Positions 11,071 to 20,075 are shown, counted from the stretch's first letter. The stretch is DNA of 64,000 nucleotides from Cryobacterium breve (GCF_004402375.1 NZ_SOGJ01000037.1:33276-97275), one strand, 5' to 3'. Numbers and translations are program-made. Notes: generated by a model from the sequence alone, not told the origin.

Positions 11071-12489
11071 CTATTTATAGCGGTGGTTCTGCTTGATCCG
11101 GTTCGTGAGCTCGGTCACCTGGTTGTAGATCGACCGGCGTTCCTTCATCAGCTCGCTGATCTTCTTGTTCGCGTACATCACCGTGGTGTGGTCCCGATTG
11201 CCGAATAACTGGCCGATCTTGGGCAATGACAGGTTGGTCAGCTCCCGGCACAGGTACATCGCGATCTGGCGCGCCGTGGCGATCGCCTGCGACCGAGACG
11301 AGCCGTAGAGGTCGTCCACGGAGAGCTTGAAGTAGTCGGCGGTGTTCGTGATGATGTCCACCGGCGCGATCACGTTGTCCTCGTCGAGGGTGATCAGGTC
11401 CTTGAGCACCGTTTGCACCAGGTCCATGTCCACCGGCGTGCGGTTGAGACTGGCGAAGGCCGTCACCCGGATCAGGGTTCCCTCGAGTTCACGGATATTC
11501 GAGGAGACCTTCGAGGCCATGAACTCGAGAATGTCGTGGGGAACCTGGAGTTTTTCGCTCTGCGCCTTCTTGCGCAGGATGGCGATGCGAGTTTCCAGGT
11601 CGGGCGCCTGGACATCAGTGATCAGGCCCCATTCGAAGCGCGACCGCATGCGGTCCTCGAAACCGGTGAGGTGCTTGGGAGGCAGGTCGCTCGTTATCAC
11701 CACCTGTTTGTTGTGGTCGTGCAGAGTGTTGAAGGTGTGGAAGAAGGCTTCCTGGGTTTCCGCCTTTCCCTGCAGGAATTGAATGTCGTCGATCATCAGG
11801 ATGTCGATGTTGCGGTACCGCGACTGGAACGCCGAGCCGCGGTTGTTGGCGATTGAGTTGATGAAGTCGTTGGTGAATTCTTCGGAGCTGACATAACGAA
11901 CGCGGATGCCGGGGTAGAGACTCATGGCGTAGTGGCCGATGGCGTGCAGGAGGTGTGTCTTTCCAAGACCCGAAGATCCGTAGACGAAAAGGGGGTTGTA
12001 GGCCTTCGCCGGCGCCTCGGCCACCGCGACCGCTGCAGCATGGGCGAAGCGGTTGGACTGTCCGATCACGAAGTTATCGAAGCTGTACTTCGAATTGAGC
12101 CGGGTGTCGTGCGGGCGCTCGGGGGAGCTGCTCTCAAAAACGGACTGCGGTGCTGCCGGGGTTTCGACGTCCGGGGGAGAGGTGGACTCGTGCACGGGCC
12201 GAATCGATTCCTTCTCCAGTTCCGGATTGACGACGACATAGAAAGTGGACACCGCGGAGGACTCATCGAGTTGACCCATTGCGGTCAGCAGCGGCACGCG
12301 CATCCGTTGATTGAGCATGCTGGCCGTGAACTCGTTGGGAACCTCCAGGTAGAAGGTTCCCGCAGCGATTCCCTTGGGCTCGACCAGGTTGAGAAAGCCG
12401 TACAGCATGGGCGTGATGCTGTCGTCGGATTCTAGACTGGTCAGGACCGACCGCCAGGTCTCCGCGATGGGCTGTTCTTCGGTGGCCAT
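11071..12489 (-). CDS. dnaA: Chromosomal replication initiator protein DnaA
   Basis: A 472-residue initiator that binds DnaA boxes as an ATP-bound oligomer and melts oriC. Domain I is at about 1-90, followed by a Pro/Ser/Glu linker (domain II, about 95-130). The AAA+ domain III has Walker A GSSGLGKT (171-178) and Walker B LMIDD (231-235), and domain IV has the DNA-binding signature RDHTTVMYANKKI near the end. I chose ATG 12489 (MATEEQPIAETW), with GGAG 7 nt upstream; an in-frame ATG at 12513 would add 8 basic residues. DnaA boxes lie both downstream (oriC) and upstream (12590, 12644), consistent with autoregulation. Confidence 0.97.
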   Translation of the reverse strand: MATEEQPIAETWRSVLTSLESDDSITPMLYGFLNLVEPKGIAAGTFYLEVPNEFTASMLNQRMRVPLLTAMGQLDESSAVSTFYVVVNPELEKESIRPVHESTSPPDVETPAAPQSVFESSSPERPHDTRLNSKYSFDNFVIGQSNRFAHAAAVAVAEAPAKAYNPLFVYGSSGLGKTHLLHAIGHYAMSLYPGIRVRYVSSEEFTNDFINSIANNRGSAFQSRYRNIDILMIDDIQFLQGKAETQEAFFHTFNTLHDHNKQVVITSDLPPKHLTGFEDRMRSRFEWGLITDVQAPDLETRIAILRKKAQSEKLQVPHDILEFMASKVSSNIRELEGTLIRVTAFASLNRTPVDMDLVQTVLKDLITLDEDNVIAPVDIITNTADYFKLSVDDLYGSSRSQAIATARQIAMYLCRELTNLSLPKIGQLFGNRDHTTVMYANKKISELMKERRSIYNQVTELTNRIKQNHRYK

Positions 12490-12589
12490 GGTTTTTCTCC
12501 GCTTTTCTCTCATTGTTGCCTTCTACAACGACGGAGATCGAGGTGCGGCTCGACTCTGAACGCGTGATCCAGCCAAAGCATCCACAAGG

Positions 12590-12598
12590 TTATCCACC
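12590..12598 (+). promoter_or_regulatory. DnaA box, one mismatch
   Basis: TTATCCACC, differing from TTATCCACA only at the last base; about 100 bp upstream of dnaA. Confidence 0.55.
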
Positions 12599-12643
12599 GC
12601 CTGTGGGCAAATAAGCCCCAATTCACAGGGTTTGTTGAAAACC

Positions 12644-12652
12644 TGTGGATAA
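12644..12652 (-). promoter_or_regulatory. DnaA box upstream of dnaA
   Basis: TGTGGATAA, a perfect reverse match, within the likely dnaA control region. Confidence 0.7.
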
Positions 12653-12889
12653 CTTGTCCTCACGGTAGTCAATCACCGCCAGTCAGGCCAAATTCGTTCG
12701 CATTTCGTGCGCGTGTCGATGATCCAAGTGAACCAAAGGGTGTGTAGAACGAGGATTTTGGGAGGCCGAGTTTGACCAGCACCGGCCAAAGCCGTAGTTT
12801 TAATCAGTTGACCCCAGCCCGAGGGCTACCTCACTCTTTCCCGGCCGCTCAGTTTGGCCTACGGAGATTTAACACGTGGAGACAAAACT

Positions 12890-13027
12890 ATGAGCAAGAG
12901 AACTTTTCAGCCGAACAATCGCCGTCGCGCCAAGGTGCACGGCTTCCGCCTTCGCATGAAGACCCGTGCCGGCCGCGCGATCCTCGGTGCTCGCCGTCGC
13001 AAGGGTCGCATCGAACTCTCCGCCTAA
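12890..13027 (+). CDS. rpmH: 50S ribosomal protein L34
   Basis: A 45-residue basic protein of the large ribosomal subunit. It starts [18 protein letters not shown] and ends [11 protein letters not shown], the standard L34 pattern of alternating Arg and Lys. GGAG lies 8 nt upstream of the ATG. It is divergent from dnaA and immediately precedes rnpA, as in nearly all bacteria. Complete and of normal length. Confidence 0.97.
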   Translation: MSKRTFQPNNRRRAKVHGFRLRMKTRAGRAILGARRRKGRIELSA

Positions 13028-13035
13028 GCACACTC

Positions 13036-13425
13036 GTGCTCGCGGGGGCCCATCGCATCACTACCGGTGACGACTACAAGATGGTCGTCCGCCGGGGTGT
13101 GCGAGTAGTGGGTCCGCATCTGGTGACCTACCTGCGCCGGAATTCCGATGGAGTCTCGGTGCGGTTCGGGTTCATCGTCGCGAAAAATGTGGGTGACGCC
13201 GTGCGGCGCAACCGCGTGCGTCGTCGGTTGAAGGCGGCGAGCTTTGATGTGCTGGCCTCAACTCGGCCCGGCACGGATGTCGTCATCCGGGCTCTGCCCT
13301 CGGCGAGGGATGCTTCGTGGTCGACTCTGCATGCGGAGCTGACCGCGGCCCTGGAGAAATTCCAGCGCACCGCGGGTTCTCCTCCTGCCGGTAAGGCCCA
13401 GGCGTCGATCCGATCGGCTCGATGA
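13036..13425 (+). CDS. rnpA: Ribonuclease P protein component
   Basis: A 129-residue basic protein that binds the RNase P RNA and helps it cleave the 5' leader from pre-tRNAs. The RNR signature is present in AVRRNRVRRRLKAA, preceded by FGFIVAKNVGDAV. I chose the GTG at 13036, 8 nt after the rpmH stop, which begins LAGAHRITTGDDYK; the frame is open far upstream through rpmH in another phase. No strong ribosome-binding site is visible, so translation is likely coupled to rpmH. The C-terminus has a short Pro/Ala/Ser tail. Confidence 0.92.
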   Translation: MLAGAHRITTGDDYKMVVRRGVRVVGPHLVTYLRRNSDGVSVRFGFIVAKNVGDAVRRNRVRRRLKAASFDVLASTRPGTDVVIRALPSARDASWSTLHAELTAALEKFQRTAGSPPAGKAQASIRSAR

Positions 13426-13428
13426 CCT

Positions 13429-13740
13429 ATGAACAGGTTTCTGACCACGCTCATACTCCTCCCGCGGAATGCGGGAGTTCTCGTCTTGCGTGCGTACAGA
13501 GCCCTGATCTCCCCGCTCTACGGCGATGTCTGCCGGTACTACCCCTCCTGTTCGGCGTATGCACTCGGCGCCGTGCAAGAGTACGGACTCATCGTGGGAT
13601 CAGCACGGGCCGGGCTCCGGCTGGGCCGATGCCATCCATGGGCCGAAGGCGGGATTGACGACGTTCCCCCCAAGCGGAATCGTCGCTACACCGTGACGTC
13701 GTTTGGTTTTGTTATCGCAACGAGCCACGGAAAGGGCTGA
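13429..13740 (+). CDS. yidD: Membrane protein insertion efficiency factor YidD
   Basis: A 103-residue YidD-family protein, a small peripheral inner-membrane protein thought to aid YidC-dependent insertion. The family core is clear: LRAYRALISPLYGDVCRYYP, then SCSAYALGAVQEYG and the basic RCHPWAEGGIDDVP. It starts 3 nt after rnpA stops and its end lies 7 nt before yidC, so rpmH-rnpA-yidD-yidC is one operon. The C-terminal ~25 residues beyond DDVPPK are not conserved in general. Confidence 0.92.
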   Translation: MNRFLTTLILLPRNAGVLVLRAYRALISPLYGDVCRYYPSCSAYALGAVQEYGLIVGSARAGLRLGRCHPWAEGGIDDVPPKRNRRYTVTSFGFVIATSHGKG

Positions 13741-13747
13741 CGCAAAG

Positions 13748-14719
13748 ATGGACCTCCTAGGTACGATTCTCTGGCCGTTGAAATGGGCAGTTGAGCTTTT
13801 GCTCGTCGCATTCCACTCTCTCTTCTCCGTCCTCGGGATGGACACAGACGCCGGCTTGACCTGGGTGCTCTCGATCGTCGGCCTCGTGATCGTCGTGCGG
13901 GCGGCCCTGATCCCCATTTTCGTGCGGCAGATCAAGAGCCAGCGCAAGATGCTTGAGGTTGCCCCGCAGCTGAAGAAGATTCAGGACAAGTACAAGGGCA
14001 AGAAGGATCAGTTTTCGCGTGAAGCCATGTCCCGCGAGACCATGGATCTGTACAAGCGCACAGGCACCAACCCGCTGAGCTCTTGCCTGCCCCTCCTGCT
14101 CCAGATGCCGATCTTCTTCGCGCTGTTCTCCGTATTGAACGACGCACAGCGCAGCCAGGCAGGAGTCGGTCCACTCAACGACGATCTCGCCAAGAGCTTT
14201 GGCAGCGCCACCCTCTTCGGCGATGCGCCACTGCATGACTCATTCGCGTCCCAATGGACGAAAATGATCGCTGGTCAGGACTTCAATGCCGTGGTCATGT
14301 GGATCGCTGCCATCATGGTCGTTCTGATGACGGCCTCGCAATTCATCACGCAGTTGCAGATCGTCTCTAAGAACATGTCGCCGGAGACTAAGGCGAGCCC
14401 CATGTTCAAACAGCAGCGCATCATGTTGTACCTCTTGCCGCTCGTTTTCGCCTTCTCGGGCGTGGCCTTCCCCCTCGGTGTCATGTTCTATTGGCTCACC
14501 TCCAACATCTGGACGATGATCCAGCAGTTCCTGGTCATCCGGAACATGCCCACTCCGGGCAGTGAGGCCGCCAAGGCCCGCGAAGAGAGGTTGGCCCGCA
14601 AGGGTAAGCTCATCGCCACGGATGGTGACGTGATTGTCGTTGAAGAGCCCAAGAAATCCCAGCGTCAGCAGCCGATCGCCAAAAATCGTGCCAAGAAGCA
14701 AACCGGCCCCAAAAAATAA
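13748..14719 (+). CDS. yidC: Membrane protein insertase YidC
   Basis: A 323-residue YidC/Oxa1 insertase of the short Gram-positive type with about five membrane segments. The first segment is near WPLKWAVELLLVAFHSLFS. The conserved cytoplasmic hairpin (QLKKIQDKYKGKKDQFSREA) follows, then TGTNPLSSCLPLLLQMPIFFALF and YLLPLVFAFSGVAFPLGVMFYWLTSN. The tail is basic (KKSQRQQPIAKNRAKKQTGPKK), suited to ribosome binding. The ATG at 13748 (MDLLGTILWPLKW) is preferred over an upstream in-frame start inside yidD. Jag follows 13 nt downstream. Confidence 0.96.
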   Translation: MDLLGTILWPLKWAVELLLVAFHSLFSVLGMDTDAGLTWVLSIVGLVIVVRAALIPIFVRQIKSQRKMLEVAPQLKKIQDKYKGKKDQFSREAMSRETMDLYKRTGTNPLSSCLPLLLQMPIFFALFSVLNDAQRSQAGVGPLNDDLAKSFGSATLFGDAPLHDSFASQWTKMIAGQDFNAVVMWIAAIMVVLMTASQFITQLQIVSKNMSPETKASPMFKQQRIMLYLLPLVFAFSGVAFPLGVMFYWLTSNIWTMIQQFLVIRNMPTPGSEAAKAREERLARKGKLIATDGDVIVVEEPKKSQRQQPIAKNRAKKQTGPKK

Positions 14720-14732
14720 GAAGAGACCCAAC

Positions 14733-15248
14733 GTGACTGAGAACACTGATGTGATCGCCGCGCCTGGACCGGCGGACGAATCCCCCACGCTCGACCAGCT
14801 CGAGCAGGAGGGGGATATCGCCGCGGACTACATCGAGGAATTCCTCGACATCTGCGATCTCGACGGGGACATCGACATCGATGCCCGCAATGGACGGGCA
14901 TATCTGTCGGTCAACTCCTCGGACGTGGTGAACCTGCGGTTGCTCTCCAAGCCGGAGACGGTCAATGCTCTGCAGGAGCTGACTCGTCTAGCCGTGCAGA
15001 ACAAGACCGGGTCCTTCTCCCGGCTGATCCTTGACATCGGCGGGTCGCGTGACGCCCGCCAGGCCGAGTTGGCTTCACTGGTCGCCCGGGCCGTCGAGCG
15101 GATCCAGGCCGGCGCCGCCGAGGCTTCCTTGCCGGCCATGTCGTCCTACGAGCGCAAACTTGTTCACGATCTGGTGTCCGAAGCAGGATTCGTGTCGGAA
15201 TCCAAGGGCGAGGGCCGGGACCGTCACACGGTCATCTCCCCTGCCTAG
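14733..15248 (+). CDS. jag: Jag/KhpB-type KH-R3H RNA-binding protein
   Basis: A 171-residue cytoplasmic protein with a KH-like domain (about 28-100) and an R3H single-strand nucleic-acid-binding domain at the C-terminus. The R3H domain includes SSYERKLVHDLVSEAGF and the terminal GRDRHTVISP. The N-terminus is acidic and lacks the Jag-N domain found in Firmicutes, as usual in Actinobacteria. The GTG start at 14733 is 13 nt after yidC. It sits between yidC and rsmG, the conserved order. A role in RNA binding is from family knowledge; its targets are unknown. Confidence 0.9.
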   Translation: MTENTDVIAAPGPADESPTLDQLEQEGDIAADYIEEFLDICDLDGDIDIDARNGRAYLSVNSSDVVNLRLLSKPETVNALQELTRLAVQNKTGSFSRLILDIGGSRDARQAELASLVARAVERIQAGAAEASLPAMSSYERKLVHDLVSEAGFVSESKGEGRDRHTVISPA

Positions 15249-15258
15249 TTCGCCCGCC

Positions 15259-15888
15259 GTGACTGAAATTCTCGAGGCCGAGCCGGCCGTGGCCGCGAAT
15301 CTCTTCGGAGATCGGGTTGAGGTTGCGCGCGCATTCGTGCGCAACCTGGCTGCGCAGGGCGAGGAACTGGGTTTGATCGGGCCGCTTGAGGTGCCTCGCC
15401 TGTGGAGTCGACATATCCTCAACTGTGCTATCGTTGCGCCGCTCCTGCGCCCGGGTCTCGTTGGCGACGTGGGTTCGGGGGCAGGCCTACCGGGTCTGGT
15501 GCTCGCGATCGCCCGGCCTGACGTGACTTTTGTGCTGATCGAGCCGATGGAGCGTCGGATTGCGTGGCTCACGGGTCAGATAGCGGCTCTGGGCCTGACA
15601 AATGCGAGTGTGCTGCGCGCTCGCGCGGAAGATGTGCGTCTGCCTCGACGCCTCGACCAGGTGACTGCACGCGCCGTGAGTGCGTTCCGCACGCTGATCC
15701 CACTGACCGCACCCCTATTGAAGCCGGGTGGCGAGCTGGTGCTGATGAAGGGCGCGGGGGCTCCGGCCGAGGTCGAAGCGGCCGCGAAGGCCATCCGTAA
15801 GTTCCGATTGAGCAATGTCGAGGTGATCACCCTCGGTGAGGGTGTGCTGCAGGACGTGACCCGGGTCATAAGGGCTACAGTGGATTAG
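15259..15888 (+). CDS. rsmG: 16S rRNA (guanine-N7) methyltransferase RsmG
   Basis: A 209-residue SAM-dependent methyltransferase that makes m7G527 in 16S rRNA. The SAM-binding motif GDVGSGAGLPGLVLAIARP sits at about residues 66-84, followed by FVLIEPMERRIAWL and the later VTARAVSAF motif. The GTG at 15259 begins VTEILEAEPAVAANLFGD and lies 10 nt after jag; the frame is open upstream in jag but that would not be homologous. Loss of this enzyme is associated with low-level streptomycin resistance (family knowledge). It is intact here. Confidence 0.95.
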   Translation: MTEILEAEPAVAANLFGDRVEVARAFVRNLAAQGEELGLIGPLEVPRLWSRHILNCAIVAPLLRPGLVGDVGSGAGLPGLVLAIARPDVTFVLIEPMERRIAWLTGQIAALGLTNASVLRARAEDVRLPRRLDQVTARAVSAFRTLIPLTAPLLKPGGELVLMKGAGAPAEVEAAAKAIRKFRLSNVEVITLGEGVLQDVTRVIRATVD

Positions 15889-15936
15889 TCCCCGGTGTCT
15901 GCTTATTGTCAGTGGTGAGACACAGCCGGAGCCCCT

Positions 15937-16914
15937 GTGGGATGGCTCATCGATCGTCGAACGCAAAGGTTTCACGTGAAACAACCTGGCGAAGACCAGC
16001 AATTCAGCAAGACGACCACAGGGTTCGACGACACGACTCCGCTCGCACGGGAGATTTCAGACCTAACCCGTCGCCGACAGCGAATTGCGTCCGATCAGCT
16101 TCCGAAGCCGGAGAAGACCCGTGTCATCACCATCTCGAACCAGAAGGGCGGCGTCGGCAAGACCACGACTGCGGTCAACCTCGCCGCGGCTCTGGCCCGA
16201 CAGGGTGCCCGCGTCCTGGTGATCGACCTTGATCCTCAGGGCAATGCCTCAACGGCCCTGGGTGTCGAACATCGTGCCGAGACACCCAGCGTCTACGACG
16301 TGATCGTCAACGATCTGGAAATGTCCGCCGTAGTGCAGAACAGCCCCGAGTTCGGATCCCTGTTCTGTGTTCCGGCGACCATTCACCTCGCGGGCGCGGA
16401 GATTGAGCTTGTGTCGCTCGTGGCCCGTGAGCAGAGGTTGAATCGCGCACTTGAGATGCACCTGAAGACGATGGACGACCCGTACGACTACGTGCTCATT
16501 GACTGCCCTCCCTCCCTGGGTCTCCTCACGATCAACGCGTTCGTCGCGGCGCGTGAGGTGTTGATTCCCATTCAGTGCGAGTACTACGCCCTGGAGGGTT
16601 TGAGTCAGCTGCTGAAGAACATCGAGCTGATCGAGAAGCACCTGAACCCGGATCTCGCTGTTTCTACCATCCTGCTCACCATGTACGACAGCCGCACGAA
16701 CCTGGCCAATCATGTGGCGCAGGATGTGCGCGAACATTTCCCGAAACAGGTACTGAATACCCTCATTCCCCGGTCTGTGCGCGTTTCTGAGGCGCCGAGC
16801 TACGGGCAGAGCGTCATCAGCTACGACCTGAATTCCGCAGGATCGCTCTCCTATCTCGAAGCAGCGGCAGAAATCGCCCGTCGGGGCGCACCCAAGACTG
16901 GAGTCGCACTGTAA
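15937..16914 (+). CDS. parA: Chromosome partitioning ATPase ParA
   Basis: A 325-residue ParA/Soj ATPase that drives segregation of ParB-parS complexes. The deviant Walker A KGGVGKTTT is at residues 70-78, preceded by TRVITISNQ. DLDPQGNAST and YVLIDCPPSLGLLT are the A' and B motifs. The ~60-residue N-terminal extension is usual in Actinobacteria. I took the GTG at 15937, which has GGAG 5 nt upstream; GTG 15976 is an alternative. With the longer start, a parS site (15968-15983) lies inside codons 11-16, so ParB binding would overlie the start of its partner's gene. ParB follows with a 1-bp overlap. Confidence 0.95.
   Translation: MGWLIDRRTQRFHVKQPGEDQQFSKTTTGFDDTTPLAREISDLTRRRQRIASDQLPKPEKTRVITISNQKGGVGKTTTAVNLAAALARQGARVLVIDLDPQGNASTALGVEHRAETPSVYDVIVNDLEMSAVVQNSPEFGSLFCVPATIHLAGAEIELVSLVAREQRLNRALEMHLKTMDDPYDYVLIDCPPSLGLLTINAFVAAREVLIPIQCEYYALEGLSQLLKNIELIEKHLNPDLAVSTILLTMYDSRTNLANHVAQDVREHFPKQVLNTLIPRSVRVSEAPSYGQSVISYDLNSAGSLSYLEAAAEIARRGAPKTGVAL
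15968..15983. other. parS: parS centromere site 1 (within the parA 5' end)
   Basis: GGTTTCACGTGAAACA, 15 of 16 matches to TGTTTCACGTGAAACA. It lies at the start of parA. Confidence 0.88.
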
Positions 16915-17864
16915 TGGCAAAAAGGACCGGGCTCGGCCGTGGCATCGGCGCACTGATTCCCATCCAGGATGACCCGACTCAGGCGCGTCCGGTCGACGTG
17001 TTCTTCCCCTATAGCGACGCCGTGCAGCCGAACGAGAGCGTGGGACTGCTGCCCGTTCCCGGGGCCCGACTGGCGCACCTGAACCCGAACGACATCGTTC
17101 CCAACCACGTGCAGCCGCGGAATGTCTTCGACGAGGCGGACCTGGCTGAGCTCGTGCGAAGCATCCAGGAAGTAGGCGTTTTACAGCCGATCGTGGTGCG
17201 GTCCATCGTGGAGCAGCCGGGCAAATACGAATTGGTGATGGGGGAGCGGCGTCTCCGTGCCACCAAGGAAGCCGGCCTTGGCACCATTCCCGCCATCATC
17301 CGCGAAACTGCGGACGTCGACATGCTGCGGGATGCGCTGCTGGAGAATCTGCATCGAGCGCAGTTGAACCCCCTGGAAGAGGCGTCGGCATATCAACAGC
17401 TTCTGGCCGATTTCGGCATAACGCAGGAGGAATTGGCCCTCAAAATCGGTCGTTCGCGCCCGCAGATCACGAACACCATCCGTTTGCTCAAGCTGCCGGA
17501 GTCCGTTCAGCTACGTGTCGCAGCCGGTGTACTATCTGCCGGTCACGCTCGTGCCATCCTGTCGGTTGTCGACCCGGTGGGCATGCTGAAGCTGGCCGAC
17601 AAGATCGTCAATGAGGACCTGTCAGTGCGCGCTGCCGAGGCTGCCGCGGCAACGACGCCTCGCGTAGAGACTGCCAAACCGGTTCGTGGGCGGCGTCAGG
17701 GTCATCTCGATGAGATCGCAGAGCATCTTGGGGATCGTCTGGATACCCGGGTGAAGATTCATTTGGGGGCAAGAAAAGGCCAGATCACGGTCGATTTCGC
17801 GACCATCGGCGATCTGAACCGCATTCTCGGCGTTCTCGGCGAACCTGGTTTCGGAGCCAATTAG
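16914..17864 (+). CDS. parB: Chromosome partitioning protein ParB
   Basis: A 316-residue ParB that binds parS, spreads as a CTP-dependent clamp and loads SMC. The N-terminal GLGRGIGALIP (6-16) is the ParA-stimulating motif. The CTPase domain has QPRNVFDEADLAEL (68-81) and the GERRLRA box (110-116). ENLHRAQLNPLEEA leads into a helix-turn-helix at about 165-190 (GITQEELALKIGRSRPQITN). The C-terminal dimerisation segment is GRRQGHLDEIAEHLGDRLDTR onward in part. The start overlaps parA by 1 bp. Five parS sites lie within 4.2 kb around it. Confidence 0.97.
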   Translation: MAKRTGLGRGIGALIPIQDDPTQARPVDVFFPYSDAVQPNESVGLLPVPGARLAHLNPNDIVPNHVQPRNVFDEADLAELVRSIQEVGVLQPIVVRSIVEQPGKYELVMGERRLRATKEAGLGTIPAIIRETADVDMLRDALLENLHRAQLNPLEEASAYQQLLADFGITQEELALKIGRSRPQITNTIRLLKLPESVQLRVAAGVLSAGHARAILSVVDPVGMLKLADKIVNEDLSVRAAEAAAATTPRVETAKPVRGRRQGHLDEIAEHLGDRLDTRVKIHLGARKGQITVDFATIGDLNRILGVLGEPGFGAN

Positions 17865-18191
17865 CGCTCGCTACTCACAATTCTGGCGTGTGACTCCGGC
17901 GGGACTCGGTGCGCTCGGGACGGGTCGCCGGCAATTCAGCGTGGGTCATCATGCGCGTGTTCGCACCCGTGCTAGAACGTCTGTCGTCGCACGTCGCCAC
18001 TGATGCACCGCACTTTCGGCATGGCGGGCGCCCCACTCGGACCTTGGCGGAGATGCACGACGCGCTGACACTATGACGGTGGGTCCTGGTTGCGTCTGGG
18101 TGCGGCCATTGTGTGGGGAGTTCTCAACACCGGCTTGAGAGATCAATCAGTGAGCACCCATTCCGAATCCAGCTCCACCTGGCACCTGTCG

Positions 18192-18207
18192 TGTTTCACG
18201 TGAAACA
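18192..18207. other. parS: parS centromere site 2
   Basis: TGTTTCACGTGAAACA, a perfect 16-bp palindrome, in the gene-free stretch. Confidence 0.95.
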
Positions 18208-19186
18208 CGGACGCTGACCCGGGAACCATATTCGGTGGGTGTGCCGCTTCGAGTCGCCAAGGTTTGGTCCGCACGGTCGTGATCTGGGGTGAAATAGTGC
18301 TGGCGAAAATTCTCGCGACCGGCGACAAACCTTCTCAGGGCCTCAACTCGAGTCGAATTCGCGGATTAGACGTCACCAGGAGGCATCCTTAGCGATTTTT
18401 GGCCGGTGGGAGCAAGACGAAATCTCTACAAATTATGTGAAATTGGGCCCGCGGATGGGCTCAACTCGACGGTGAACGTTGTCTTCACTTTCAATGAGCA
18501 CTATACGAAAGCGGTGCAGAGGAGCGGGATTGTGTGCTGGGCCTGAGGTTCGGCCCCCGCTCATCCTGTCTGATCGGAGGGCCCACCCCGTCAAGCAGGA
18601 AATACCGCAGTTCGATCTCTGAAGCGCGCGGACAACGGCGATGTCGAATCGTGGGAGTAGACGCGACCCGGTCGGAATACGTCGTTTCGACCGAGACAAC
18701 CGACGCTCACAAAGTGGCAGGCGAGACCCGACGGTATCTGAGCGGGTCGCGGTCTTCGAGCGAAATGACGGCAGTGTGGGCTGGGTGGCGTGGCCACAGT
18801 GTGCCGGCGATTCTGTTCGCACCTGTTGGGTCGGGGAGAAGTGTTCCCTGCGCAGGGGGGTCTGGACCGGGACGAACGGGGTTTTGAAACCCGTTCAGCA
18901 GACCCGTGACGGAGGTGGTCGCATGTCTTCTGTCTTGCTCAAAGATTGGTCTCCTGCGGTATAGCGAGATCTCACGGTTCCGGGGGAGGAGGGGCGGTTC
19001 AGCGGCGCGTCGGATCGAGTGCCATCGGGGGTTTTGCTGGTCGGGAGCCGACCGAGCGCGGCGGTTCTGCCTAGTGACTCCATCACGTTGGGAGCGGTGG
19101 ACAAGACGCGGAGGCTCGGCACACCTGTCGACGGTAATGGACTAGCAGAGATCCACCGCTAAGACCGGTGGCCACAACGGCCCGAC

Positions 19187-19202
19187 TGTTTCACGTGAAA
19201 CA
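19187..19202. other. parS: parS centromere site 3
   Basis: TGTTTCACGTGAAACA, perfect match. Confidence 0.95.
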
Positions 19203-19468
19203 CGTCTAGGCCGGCGTGCACTAGCGGTGCGGAGCGGATATGTGATGCTGCGGCCGCGAGAAATCGGCGCTGTGTGGAGCCTTGCCGTGGCGCCCGCAGG
19301 GCGCCGCGACCGAATTCTCTCGGCGCCGATCAGTCCACATTGGCGGCCATCCAGCATTCGGTTGTGAACACCGAACGTAAACCTTGAACGGACGTTTGGT
19401 GTGGGAAGTCGTCATAAAGGGCAGGGCGGATACATGGTCCGTCATCGACGATGTGATCCCTAAGGAAG

Positions 19469-19484
19469 TGTTTCACGTGAAACA
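19469..19484. other. parS: parS centromere site 4
   Basis: TGTTTCACGTGAAACA, perfect match, 282 bp from site 3. Confidence 0.95.
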
Positions 19485-19812
19485 CGGCCCACGATGACCG
19501 TGGAGCAGGGGCGATGATGACATTTCACTCTGGAATATGTGGGTCACCGGTGGCTGAGGCTGAATCGGAGCTTCGTCGGGCGTGACCTTGGATTGCGTGT
19601 GGCCATAGTGTGGGACGCGACAGAGTCGAGTCCGTTGACAGCGGAGGAGCCAGCCCGACGTGAGCCGATCGCCGTCCGGCCATCGGCGGTTGCGTCTCAG
19701 GCCGATGCCTCGTGCGTTCCCACCGTCGACCGTATCTATACCGGGGCGCTCACGGAATATCGTTCCGCTGCGAGGTGGCGGCACCTCGTTGGCTGTAGCG
19801 GGACGGCGGTTG

Positions 19813-19882
19813 TGCGACCGGGAGAGTGCGACCGCGAGAGTGCGACCGCGAGAGCGAAGCTGCGAGAGCGTAGCTGCGAGAG
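19813..19882. repeat. 14-bp tandem repeat, five copies
   Basis: Five consecutive 14-bp units, of which the first three are TGCGACCGSGAGAG and the last two CGWAGCTGCGAGAG; a sixth partial copy follows. The GCGAGAG end is shared by nearly all units. Confidence 0.75.
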
Positions 19883-20059
19883 CGTAGCTGGCTACGACAT
19901 CCCGGGGTTCACCAGGTCGAATCGCGGGCCCGTTTGGCGCCGGTGAGACACTGTTCAGGTGATGGTGGGGTGACTGGCCCGACCGTCGCCCTCAGGTATT
20001 CCGACAGTTCGCGGCGTATCCGGCGTACAGGTGGTGGTGACAAGGGGCCTGAAGGTGGC

Positions 20060-20075
20060 CGTTTCACGTGAAACG
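20060..20075. other. parS: parS centromere site 5 (degenerate ends)
   Basis: CGTTTCACGTGAAACG: the 14-bp core is perfect and the two outer bases differ from consensus symmetrically. Confidence 0.85.

Larger units (their letters stand above)
12490..12889. other. dnaA-rpmH divergent spacer with DnaA boxes
   Basis: A 400-bp divergent intergenic region that must hold the promoters of dnaA (minus) and rpmH (plus). It contains one perfect and one near-perfect DnaA box plus a CTGTGGGCAA near-match at 12601. No gene is visible. The region is less GC-rich near 12580-12660 than its surroundings. Confidence 0.6.

Noticed and set aside
18534..18964. Overlapping 107-117 codon frames in the centromere spacer
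   Set aside because: Arg/Gly/Ser-rich, overlapping in two phases, no ribosome-binding site, no family resemblance.
19813..19882. Possible CRISPR array
   Set aside because: Repeats of 14 bp are contiguous with no spacers, and there are no cas genes.
19539..19946. 135-codon frame across the 14-bp repeat
   Set aside because: Codes through the tandem repeat, has no recognisable motif and no ribosome-binding site.
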